Position numbers and translations under genes: made by a program. Shown here in pieces: positions 7,303 through 12,746 of a stretch of 12,746 nt of DNA. Each line of letters starts with the position of its first letter. Position 1 is the first letter of the stretch. The notes beneath the pieces were generated by a model that worked only from the letters and a program-made list of their open reading frames with translations, searched no databases and was not told the origin of the DNA. Source of the DNA: Hyphomicrobiales bacterium (GTDB lineage: Bacteria > Pseudomonadota > Alphaproteobacteria > Rhizobiales > UBA4765); NCBI GenBank assembly GCA_027487195.1, contig JAIYEB010000054.1:1-12746 (forward strand), read 5' to 3'.

Positions 7303-8744
7303 TGCTGATCATCGATCACGACCGCGCTGGCGGCTACTGGGGCGCGGTTTACGTTTTTGCGGCGATCAAGGGTCTGCAGGTCGTCATCGATGGCCCGGTG
7401 GGTTGCGAAAACCTGCCGGTCACATCTGTCCTCCACTATACCGATGCGCTTCCGCCCCATGAACTGCCCATCGTTGTGACCGGGCTTGGCGAGGAAGAAC
7501 TCGGCCAGAAGGGCACCGAGGAGGCCATGTCGCGTGCGCACCGCACGCTTGATCCGGACCTTCCGGCTGTCGTCGTGACCGGTTCGATTGCCGAGATGAT
7601 CGGCGGAGGCGTGACGCCTGAAGGCACGAACCTCAAGCGCTTTCTGCCGCGCACCATTGATGAGGATCAGTGGCAATGCGCGAACCGCGCCGCAGTCTGG
7701 TTGCTGAAAGAATATGGCCCGAAGAAGATCCCGGAGCGAAAGCCAAGGGCAGAAGGGCAAAAGCCCAGGGTCAACATCATTGGCCCGGCCTATGGCATGT
7801 TCAACATGCCCTCCGACCTTCATGAAATCCGCCGCCTGGTTGAGGGCATGGGCTGCGAGGTCAATCTCGCATTTCCGCTCGGCAGCCATCTGGCCGATGT
7901 GCCGAAACTGATCGACGCGGACGTCAACATCTGCATGTACCGCGAGTTTGGCCGCCAACTCTGCGAAGCCCTCGAGCGCCCCTATCTGCAAGCCCCGATT
8001 GGGCTTCACTCGACCACATCGTTCCTGGAAAAGCTCGGTGAACTGACCGGCATCGATCCCCAGCCGTTCATTGCGCGCGAAAAGCACACCACCATCAAGC
8101 CGCTCTGGGACCTGTGGCGGTCGGTGACCCAGGACTTCTTCGGCACCGCGTCCTTTGCCATTGTCGCCAATGAGACCTACGCGCGCGGCGTGCGCCATTT
8201 CCTTGAAACCGAAATGGGCCTGCCATGCATGTTCGCAACTGCCAGGCGCGCGGGCGCGAAGTCTGACAATGAGGCCGTGCGTGCGGCCATCAAGGCAACG
8301 CCGCCCCTCGTCATGTTCGGGTCCTACAACGAACGCATGTACATGGCCGAGGTTGGCTCGCGCGCGATCTACATTCCGGCGTCCTTTCCAGGCGCCATCA
8401 TCCGCCGCCACACGGGCACGCCGTTCATGGGCTATGCCGGCGCAACCTATCTCGCTCAGGAAGTCTGCAACGCGCTGTTTGACGCGCTGTTCAACATCCT
8501 TCCGCTGTCAACCGACATGGATCGCGTCGACCCGACGCCTGCGCGGCTTCATGAGGAATTGCCTTGGAGCGATGAGGCCAAGGCGCTTCTGGATGCGGTT
8601 CTCGAGTCCCATCCGGTTCTTGTGCGCATCTCCGCCGCAAAGCGCTTGCGCGATGTCGCTGAACGCTCGGCCCGTGACGCCGGTTCGGATCGTGTCACGC
8701 ACGCGGCAATGGAATCCGCGCGCACAACTCTTTCCGGGAGCTGA
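7302..8744 (+). CDS. bchZ: BchZ, chlorophyllide a reductase subunit Z
   Basis: BchZ is the second subunit of the catalytic COR heterotetramer; it helps hold the [4Fe-4S] cluster and binds substrate at the BchY interface. The protein has 480 residues, normal for the family. C35 in DGPVGCENLPVTS is the expected single BchZ cluster ligand. Other family blocks seen are GLGEEELGQKGTEEA, VVTGSIAEMIGGGVTPEGTN, NIIGPAYGMFNMPSD and PLGSHLADVP. The C-terminal third ends in the PWSDEAKALLDAV...VRISAAKRLRD block common to NifK/BchB-like proteins. The start is the ATG at 7302, coupled through TAATG, with GAGGAG (7288-7293) eight bases upstream. The in-frame extension from 7203 merely reads the end of bchY in another frame. 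In related bacteria the puf promoter lies at the end of this gene; here recognisable operators come 36 bp after its stop. Confidence 0.97.
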   Translation: MLIIDHDRAGGYWGAVYVFAAIKGLQVVIDGPVGCENLPVTSVLHYTDALPPHELPIVVTGLGEEELGQKGTEEAMSRAHRTLDPDLPAVVVTGSIAEMIGGGVTPEGTNLKRFLPRTIDEDQWQCANRAAVWLLKEYGPKKIPERKPRAEGQKPRVNIIGPAYGMFNMPSDLHEIRRLVEGMGCEVNLAFPLGSHLADVPKLIDADVNICMYREFGRQLCEALERPYLQAPIGLHSTTSFLEKLGELTGIDPQPFIAREKHTTIKPLWDLWRSVTQDFFGTASFAIVANETYARGVRHFLETEMGLPCMFATARRAGAKSDNEAVRAAIKATPPLVMFGSYNERMYMAEVGSRAIYIPASFPGAIIRRHTGTPFMGYAGATYLAQEVCNALFDALFNILPLSTDMDRVDPTPARLHEELPWSDEAKALLDAVLESHPVLVRISAAKRLRDVAERSARDAGSDRVTHAAMESARTTLSGS

Positions 8745-8779
8745 AGTGGTGCTCGCAATGGGTTGGACTGCATCCGAAG

Positions 8780-8797
8780 TGTCTAGCATGTTAGACT
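8780..8797. promoter_or_regulatory. PpsR/CrtJ-type operator 1 upstream of puf (one mismatch)
   Basis: TGTCTAGCATGTTAGACT matches TGTC-N10-GACA except for the last base. It contains a 16-bp near-perfect palindrome (8781-8796), GTCTA-G-CATG-T-TAGAC, broken only at the two bases flanking the central CATG. It lies exactly 8 bp upstream of operator 2 and so on the same face pattern (26 bp centre to centre). It could also be a site for a different dimeric regulator. Confidence 0.65.
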
Positions 8798-8805
8798 ACA
8801 GAAAG

Positions 8806-8823
8806 TGTCAATCTAGGCTGACA
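8806..8823. promoter_or_regulatory. PpsR/CrtJ-type operator 2 upstream of puf (perfect)
   Basis: TGTCAATCTAGGCTGACA is a perfect TGTC-N10-GACA match. It shares TGTCAAT...GCTGACA with the crtE/crtD site (14 identical outer bases), which strongly supports the same DNA-binding protein. It lies 79 bp before pufQ. Confidence 0.85.
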
Positions 8824-8902
8824 ATTGGTTCGGACTCGTGCAACGATGCACTTGTAACCTTTGGTCCCGGGTCTTCGCCGGGATGTGATCAGGAGCTTCG
8901 CC

Positions 8903-9142
8903 ATGAGTGATATCTCGTTTGGCCTTGGACCGCAGCGCGGCTCGCATCGCAAGCAGGAAGCAATCCAGTTCCGACTGTTTCTTGTGGTGACCTACCCGTT
9001 CTTTCTCCTGGCTGCGATTGTCGGCCGGCTGATGCCCGCAGGCCTCGGGTTGCGCCCGCGGGGCGCTGATGGCCGGCGCTCGGTATTCGCCGATGCTCTC
9101 ACCATGGCCAATACGACGATCCCCTTCGTTTTCATGGGTTGA
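8903..9142 (+). CDS. pufQ: PufQ-like small membrane protein
   Basis: This 79-residue protein sits between bchZ and pufB, exactly where Rhodobacter-type operons carry pufQ. PufQ is a small inner-membrane protein needed for normal bacteriochlorophyll formation, thought to handle tetrapyrrole intermediates. The layout fits the family: a charged N-terminus (RGSHRKQEAIQF), one hydrophobic segment (about 23-41, with a central YPFF comparable to the usual LPFA/VPFA), a basic linker and a C-terminal TIPFVFMG comparable to the family's ITP-x-IF ending. Sequence similarity to the Rhodobacter proteins I remember is low outside these points, so the call depends partly on position. It starts at ATG 8903 with AGGAG (8891-8895) seven bases upstream. 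It would be transcribed first in the operon, separated from pufB by a structured 160-nt spacer. Confidence 0.82.
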   Translation: MSDISFGLGPQRGSHRKQEAIQFRLFLVVTYPFFLLAAIVGRLMPAGLGLRPRGADGRRSVFADALTMANTTIPFVFMG

Positions 9143-9302
9143 TCGAGACCTCACGACGGGTCGCTCCGCTTGCGATCCGGTGTGAGCAAGTTTCCCCCGG
9201 GGCGACCCGGCCGGAAAGACCGCAGGGGTATCAGGCCCCTGCATCCCAGCCGCACGGGATGGGTGCGGTGTTGGTCGCAAGGCCAATCAGTCGGAGGTAT
9301 CG
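9143..9302 (+). other. Structured pufQ-pufB spacer with four consecutive hairpins
   Basis: The spacer folds, by eye, into four hairpins in a row. Hairpin 1 pairs 9157-9168 with 9198-9209 (12 bp, one G-U), and its loop holds an inner 5-bp stem (9169-9173 with 9186-9190). Hairpin 2 pairs GCAGGGG (9222-9228) with CCCCTGC (9236-9242). Hairpin 3 pairs CCGCAC (9250-9255) with GTGCGG (9263-9268). Hairpin 4 pairs TTGGTC (9271-9276) with GGCCAA (9281-9286), closed by a GCAA tetraloop. GGAGG (9293-9297), the pufB ribosome site, follows immediately and stays outside the stems. In Rhodobacter the pufBA message arises by processing near here; a 5' protective role is my inference. No gene is present. Confidence 0.75.
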
Positions 9303-9533
9303 ATGGCTGATAAGCAAGAGTCCTGGACCGGTCTCACTGATGAAGAGGCCCAGGAATTCCACAACTACTACCTGCAAGGCGCGGTCTTGTTCACCGTGGT
9401 TGCCGTCGTCGCACACGTCCTCGTGTGGGCATGGCGTCCCTGGATTCCGGGTCCGCGTGGGTATGGAACGTCGGCTGTCGAGGGCATCACCTCGGTAGCA
9501 AGCGCTGCTCTGTCAGCGTTGGGCATCGGCTGA
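9303..9533 (+). CDS. pufB: PufB, light-harvesting 1 (B870) beta subunit, with long C-terminal tail
   Basis: This is the LH1 beta polypeptide, a single-span inner-membrane protein that pairs with PufA and binds bacteriochlorophyll in the ring around the reaction centre. The N-terminal LTDEEAQEFH (about 11-20) is typical. One membrane helix spans about 24-45. H38 in AVVAHVLVWAWRPW is the bacteriochlorophyll ligand (A-x3-H pattern) and H20 is the second conserved histidine. WRPW (44-47) ends the family core. Most LH1 beta chains stop shortly after this motif (about 48-55 residues in total). This one has 76, with a Gly/Ser/Ala-rich tail ending AVEGITSVASAALSALGIG on the periplasmic side. GGAGG (9293-9297) lies five bases before the ATG. 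pufA follows after 12 bp. Confidence 0.95.
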   Translation: MADKQESWTGLTDEEAQEFHNYYLQGAVLFTVVAVVAHVLVWAWRPWIPGPRGYGTSAVEGITSVASAALSALGIG

Positions 9534-9545
9534 GGAGGAACCATC

Positions 9546-9689
9546 ATGTGGCGTGTCTGGAAGGTCTTCGATCCGCGTCGGGTGCTCGTCGCCCAGGGCG
9601 TGTTTCTGTTCTCGCTGGCAGTGATGATTCACCTCGTCCTGTTGTCGACCGAACGCTTCAACTGGTTCCTCGGCGCCGCTGCGCGCTGA
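9546..9689 (+). CDS. pufA: PufA, light-harvesting 1 (B870) alpha subunit
   Basis: A 47-residue LH1 alpha polypeptide, partner of PufB. It begins MWRVWKVFDPRRVLVAQGVF, very like the Rhodospirillum rubrum alpha chain. The single membrane helix spans about 13-33. H29 in LAVMIHLVLLSTERFNW is the bacteriochlorophyll ligand (A25-x3-H29). W40 in FNW is the residue that hydrogen-bonds the pigment's 3-acetyl group in known LH1. The tail is short, only seven residues after FNW, whereas many alpha chains continue for 10 to 20. GGAGG (9534-9538), directly after the pufB stop, lies seven bases before the ATG. The stop is TGA at 9687-9689. It is short enough to be lost by ORF length cut-offs. A strong hairpin begins 23 bases downstream. 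Confidence 0.96.
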   Translation: MWRVWKVFDPRRVLVAQGVFLFSLAVMIHLVLLSTERFNWFLGAAAR

Positions 9690-9961
9690 ACCTTGGCCTC
9701 TCCGGCTCAAACGCGGCGGATGTATCCGCCGCGCGGATCCGGGGAGCCGAAGCGTCACTCTGGTGGCGGACGGCCAATGTCCACGCGACAGCCCGCCCGC
9801 TACCGCCGTCTTCAAGGCCGCGCGCCGGGGGGCTTGCGCGGTTGGGCATTCAGGCGAGCGGCTGCCCGCTTGCACGATGAGTGCGCAGAACACGTCTTCG
9901 ATGGAACGGACGGTCCGGGACAACCGGATCACACTTCGCGCCACGGCCAGGGAGAGACGAC
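9690..9961 (+). other. pufA-pufL spacer with three hairpins
   Basis: This 272-nt gap separates antenna from reaction-centre genes. Hairpin A is a perfect 10-bp stem, CGCGGCGGAT (9712-9721) with ATCCGCCGCG (9724-9733). The drawn loop is only 2 nt, so the last pairs must open. A further outer stem, CGGCTC (9703-9708) with GAGCCG (9744-9749), can enclose it. Hairpin B pairs CCGCGC (9818-9823) with GCGCGG (9836-9841). Hairpin C pairs 9854-9861 with 9866-9873 (8 bp, one G-U, loop CTGC). In Rhodobacter, hairpins at this junction block 3' decay and stabilise pufBA mRNA over pufLM. No T run follows hairpin A, so it is a decay barrier rather than a terminator. Short open frames here look non-coding. 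Confidence 0.75.
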
Positions 9962-10792
9962 ATGGCCATGTTGAGTTTTGAGAGAAAGTACCGGGTCCGG
10001 GGGGGCACGCTGATTGGCGGCGACCTGTTCGACTTCTGGGTCGGCCCGTACTTTGTCGGGTTCTTCGGCGTCATGGGCGCCATCTTTATGACCGTTGGTA
10101 CGTTCCTGATCTTTTATGGTGCGGCTGTGGCCACGCCTCAGGTCTGGAACCCCTGGCTCATCAATATTGCCCCGCCCGATCTGAAATATGGCCTTGGCAT
10201 GGCCCCTCTGAAGGAGGGCGGCCTGTGGCAGATCATCACGATCTGCGCGATCGGCTCCTTTGGCTGCTGGATCATGCGCGAGGTCGAAATCGCGCGCAAA
10301 CTCGGCATCGGCTACCACGTGCCATTCGCGTTTTCGATCGCCGTCTTTGCCTACGTCACGCTGGTCGTCATTCGTCCCGTGTTGATGGGCGCCTGGGGAC
10401 ACGGCTTTCCCTACGGCATCTTCAGCCATCTCGATTGGGTGTCGAACACCGGCTACCAATACCTCCACTTCCACTACAATCCCGCCCACATGATTGCGGT
10501 CACGTTGTTCTTCACGACAACGTTTGCCCTGTCGCTCCATGGCGGTCTGGTGCTGTCAGCATCAAATCCCGGCGGCGGGCAGGAAGTGAAGACGCCTGAG
10601 TATGAAGACACCTATTTCCGCGACATCATCGGCTATTCCATTGGCACCCTTGGCATCCACCGGCTCGGTCTGTTTCTGGCGCTCGCCGCCGGGTTCTGGA
10701 GTGCGGTGTGCATCGTGATCAGTGGCCCGTTCTGGAACAGGAGCTGGGCTGACTGGTGGGTGTGGTGGCTCATGTTGCCGATCTGGTCATGA
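9962..10792 (+). CDS. pufL: PufL, photosynthetic reaction centre L subunit
   Basis: The L subunit of the quinone-type (type II) reaction centre has five membrane helices and binds half of the special pair, accessory bacteriochlorophyll, bacteriopheophytin and QB. The protein has 276 residues and begins MAMLSFERKYRVRGGTLIGG. Against Rhodobacter numbering (about +3 here) the key residues are H156 (SHLDW, accessory pigment), Y165 (electron entry from the cytochrome), H176 (NPAHM, special pair), H193 and H233 (non-haem iron), and E215, D216 and S226 (proton path to QB). All are present. The C-terminus, ending MLPIWS, is about six residues shorter than in Rhodobacter. I chose the ATG at 9962 with AGGGAG (9949-9954) seven bases upstream; longer frames reach into the spacer. 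pufM follows after 15 bp. Confidence 0.98.
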   Translation: MAMLSFERKYRVRGGTLIGGDLFDFWVGPYFVGFFGVMGAIFMTVGTFLIFYGAAVATPQVWNPWLINIAPPDLKYGLGMAPLKEGGLWQIITICAIGSFGCWIMREVEIARKLGIGYHVPFAFSIAVFAYVTLVVIRPVLMGAWGHGFPYGIFSHLDWVSNTGYQYLHFHYNPAHMIAVTLFFTTTFALSLHGGLVLSASNPGGGQEVKTPEYEDTYFRDIIGYSIGTLGIHRLGLFLALAAGFWSAVCIVISGPFWNRSWADWWVWWLMLPIWS

Positions 10793-10807
10793 TCCGAGGG
10801 CGCTGAC

Positions 10808-11797
10808 ATGTTTCTTCCCGAGTATCAAAACATCTTCACACGGGTTCAGGTGCGAACCGCGCTTGACCCTGGCATCGAAGTCGAGAACGGCGATTTCGAG
10901 CGTGTCGGAGCTCCGGGCGTCTATTCCTGGCTGGCAGGCACCATCGGAAACGCCCAGTTCGGCCCGATCTATCTGGGCTTCCTGGGTGTTGCCTCGATCA
11001 TCACTTTCACGATCGGTTTCACGATCATCGGCTTCAACATGCTCGCCTCGGTCAACTGGAACCCCTTCCAGTTCATCCGACTGCTGCCATGGCTTGCCCT
11101 TGAGCCGCCAGCCGCTGATCAGGGCTTCAAGCTGATCCCGGCGCTCGACAAGGGCGGCTGGTATCCGATTGCCGGCGCATTCATTACCGCGTCCGTGCTG
11201 CTCTGGTGGGTTCGCACCTACAACCGCGCCAAGGCCCTGGGGCTTGGGATGCATATCCCGTGGGCGTTTGCCGCCGCGATCTGGCTCTATCTGGTCTTGG
11301 GCTTTATCCGCCCGATGCTTATGGGCAGCTGGTCGGAGGCCGTCCCGTTCGGACTTCTGCCGCACCTCGACTGGACCACGGCCTTTTCGATCCGCTACGG
11401 GAACCTCTACTACAACCCGTTCCACGCGCTTTCGATCGTGTTTCTCTACGGTTCGGTGATGCTCTTTGCCATGCACGGAGCAACCATTCTCGCGGTGACC
11501 CGCTACGGTGGCGAGCGCGAGCTTGAACAGATCACGGATCGCGGAACGGCCACCGAGCGCGCTGCCCTGTTCTGGCGCTGGACCATGGGCTGGAACGCCA
11601 CGATGGAATCGATCCATCGCTGGGCCTGGTGGTTTGCCATCCTGACGCCGATCACCGGCGGCATTGGCATCCTTTTGACCGGCACAGTGGTCGACAACTG
11701 GTACCTCTGGGGCATCAAGCACGGCATTGTCCCGCCCTATCCCAATGTCTTCCCCGCAGTCGTCGATCCCTCGACGCTCCCCGGAGCGCTGCCATGA
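10808..11797 (+). CDS. pufM: PufM, photosynthetic reaction centre M subunit
   Basis: The M subunit pairs with PufL, has five membrane helices and binds the other half of the special pair, the inactive-branch pigments, QA and the non-haem iron. The protein has 329 residues. Relative to Rhodobacter numbering (+4) the functional residues are in place: H186 (PHLDW), H206 (NPFHAL, special pair), Y214, H223, E238 and H270 (iron ligands), and W256 (packing on QA). The C-terminus is about 20 residues longer than in Rhodobacter sphaeroides. That fits reaction centres that dock a tetrahaem cytochrome, and the downstream gene indeed encodes one. GAGGG (10796-10800) lies seven bases before the ATG. The stop overlaps the pufC start as ATGA (11794-11797). 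There is no pufX. Confidence 0.98.
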   Translation: MFLPEYQNIFTRVQVRTALDPGIEVENGDFERVGAPGVYSWLAGTIGNAQFGPIYLGFLGVASIITFTIGFTIIGFNMLASVNWNPFQFIRLLPWLALEPPAADQGFKLIPALDKGGWYPIAGAFITASVLLWWVRTYNRAKALGLGMHIPWAFAAAIWLYLVLGFIRPMLMGSWSEAVPFGLLPHLDWTTAFSIRYGNLYYNPFHALSIVFLYGSVMLFAMHGATILAVTRYGGERELEQITDRGTATERAALFWRWTMGWNATMESIHRWAWWFAILTPITGGIGILLTGTVVDNWYLWGIKHGIVPPYPNVFPAVVDPSTLPGALP

Positions 11798-12746
11798 GCA
11801 CTAAATCCTGGATATCGTCCCCGCCCGGACCCTGGTTCGGCATGGGGCTCGCGGCAGCCTCAGCGATTGTCATTGTCGGCGCCTACATGTTGTTCAAGGC
11901 TGGCTGGGATCTCCCGCCGATCGCGACAACGCAGACCGGATACCGTGGAACGGCCATGGTTCAGGTCAACTCCGTTGAGCGTCTTGCAGCGCTGAACGCG
12001 GCAAACCGGCCGCCGGAAGCGCCGCTGGAGGCCTCAAACGATGGCCCGCGTGTGCGAACGATCTACCCGACCCTGCAGGTCCTCGGCGACCTCTCGGAAG
12101 AGCAGTTCAATCGCCTGATGGCCTCGTTTGCCGAGTGGGTTGCGCCCAAGGAAGGCGAACAGGCCGGCTGCGCCTACTGCCACAATGTCGAGAACATGGC
12201 GGATCGCTCAAAGTACACCCATACGGTTGCAGCCCGCATGGTGACCATGACGCGCTCGATCAACACCCAATGGACCAACCATGTCGGTCAGGTCGGCGTG
12301 ACCTGCTACACCTGCCATCGTGGCCAGCCGGTTCCCGCCAACATCTGGTTCACCGAGCGCGGCACGCCCACCGCTAGCGGAGGGATGCTGGGGTATCGCA
12401 ACGCCCAGAACACTGCGGTTTCCGCCACAGGCTGGACGTCGCTGCCCTATGACTTCGCCGACCGCTTCCTGAAGAGCGTTCGCCAGAGCGACAACATCCG
12501 TGTCCACTCAACCACCGCGCTTCCTTCCAACCAGGAAGCAGGCACAATGGACGCAGAGAAGACCTATGCGCTGATGATCCACATGTCGAACTCCCTCGGG
12601 GTCAATTGCGTGCTGTGTCACAACTCGCGCTCGTTTGACCAATGGGGTCAGGCACCTCCCCAGCGTGTCACGGCCTGGCACGGTATCCGGATGGTGCGCA
12701 ACCTGAACGAGGTCTACCTCGACCCGCTCCAGCCCGTGTATCCGGC
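11794..12746 (+). CDS. pufC: PufC, reaction-centre tetrahaem cytochrome c subunit (3' end missing)
   Basis: PufC is a periplasmic, membrane-anchored cytochrome that reduces the photo-oxidised special pair. The window holds 317 codons plus two bases with no stop. Three haem-binding motifs are visible: CAYCH (126-130), CYTCH (171-175) and CVLCH (272-276). The fourth expected CXXCH must lie just past the right edge; complete family members have roughly 330-360 residues. Candidate axial ligands include M109, M149 and H143 (in KYTHTVAARM). The N-terminus has one hydrophobic stretch (about 15-34, GLAAASAIVIVGAYMLFKAG) with no cysteine after it. Anchoring is therefore by an uncleaved helix rather than the lipoprotein diacylglycerol of Blastochloris viridis. 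GGAG (11783-11786) lies seven bases before the ATG, inside pufM. Confidence 0.97.
   Translation, partial: MSTKSWISSPPGPWFGMGLAAASAIVIVGAYMLFKAGWDLPPIATTQTGYRGTAMVQVNSVERLAALNAANRPPEAPLEASNDGPRVRTIYPTLQVLGDLSEEQFNRLMASFAEWVAPKEGEQAGCAYCHNVENMADRSKYTHTVAARMVTMTRSINTQWTNHVGQVGVTCYTCHRGQPVPANIWFTERGTPTASGGMLGYRNAQNTAVSATGWTSLPYDFADRFLKSVRQSDNIRVHSTTALPSNQEAGTMDAEKTYALMIHMSNSLGVNCVLCHNSRSFDQWGQAPPQRVTAWHGIRMVRNLNEVYLDPLQPVYP

Larger units (their letters stand above)
8745..8902 (+). promoter_or_regulatory. puf operon control region
   Basis: These 158 bp between bchZ and pufQ hold two PpsR/CrtJ-type sites (8780-8797 and 8806-8823), then a leader of about 80 nt. In the leader, TCCCGG (8865-8870) pairs with CCGGGA (8878-8883) around a 7-nt loop, giving a modest hairpin just before AGGAG (8891-8895), the pufQ ribosome site. 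A CTGACA at 8818-8823 inside the second operator may be a -35 box, but I cannot place a convincing -10. I see no intrinsic terminator after bchZ. Confidence 0.6.

Noticed and set aside
7047..8411. Minus-strand 454-codon open frame under bchY/bchZ
   Set aside because: It lies entirely opposite well-conserved bchY and bchZ, has no recognisable motif, and reflects third-position GC bias.
9712..9733. Intrinsic terminator after pufA
   Set aside because: The stem is strong, but no run of T follows and pufLMC must be transcribed through it. A decay barrier is the better reading.
9693..9981. Short plus-strand open frames in the pufA-pufL spacer, including one starting ATGAGTGCG at 9877
   Set aside because: They overlap hairpins and run out of frame into pufL. 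The products are Arg-rich without membrane segments or known motifs, and ribosome sites are poor.
10787..11722. Minus-strand 311-codon open frame under pufM
   Set aside because: It is antisense to an unmistakable pufM, and its His/Arg/Asp-rich translation has no domain signature.
1..12746. Mobile elements, CRISPR arrays, tRNA or rRNA genes
   Set aside because: I saw no transposase-like frames, spaced direct repeats or tRNA/rRNA-like sequence. The window is nearly fully occupied by photosynthesis genes.

Overview
This window is a stretch of the photosynthesis gene cluster of a GC-rich purple, or aerobic anoxygenic phototrophic, bacterium. It is most likely an alphaproteobacterium: the order bchCXYZ-pufQBALMC, the pufQ-type gene and the TGT-N12-ACA (PpsR/CrtJ-type) operators all point that way. 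The LH1 alpha protein looks Rhodospirillum-like, but I do not name a genus.

Layout. On the minus strand, reading leftwards, are crtE (GGPP synthase) and the first 62 codons of crtF (carotenoid O-methyltransferase), which runs off the left edge. A divergent promoter region with one perfect PpsR/CrtJ-type site separates them from plus-strand crtD and crtC (carotenoid 3,4-desaturase and 1,2-hydratase), whose reading frames overlap. A second perfect operator precedes bchC-bchX-bchY-bchZ, which are tightly coupled by ATGA, 9-nt and TAATG junctions. Two operators 8 bp apart precede the puf operon: pufQ, pufB, pufA, pufL, pufM and a right-truncated pufC.

How it works together. CrtE supplies GGPP, used for carotenoids and for the bacteriochlorophyll tail. 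CrtC, CrtD and CrtF perform late steps of the acyclic (spheroidene/spirilloxanthin) carotenoid pathway. BchXYZ reduces ring B of chlorophyllide a and BchC makes the 3-acetyl group, so together they complete the bacteriochlorin. PufB/PufA bind the pigments as the LH1 antenna, PufL/PufM form the reaction-centre core, and the PufC cytochrome re-reduces the special pair. Probable regulation is aerobic repression by PpsR/CrtJ at three places. RNA structure around pufBA probably sets a high LH1:RC ratio.

No wholly new system is visible. The points worth a second look are the missing conventional start for crtC, a run of four hairpins between pufQ and pufB, three more between pufA and pufL, the tandem operators upstream of puf, a 26-residue C-terminal extension on LH1 beta, a divergent PufQ, and a small bchX/bchY sequence repeat. 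pufA (47 codons) and the crtF fragment are easily missed by ORF length cut-offs.
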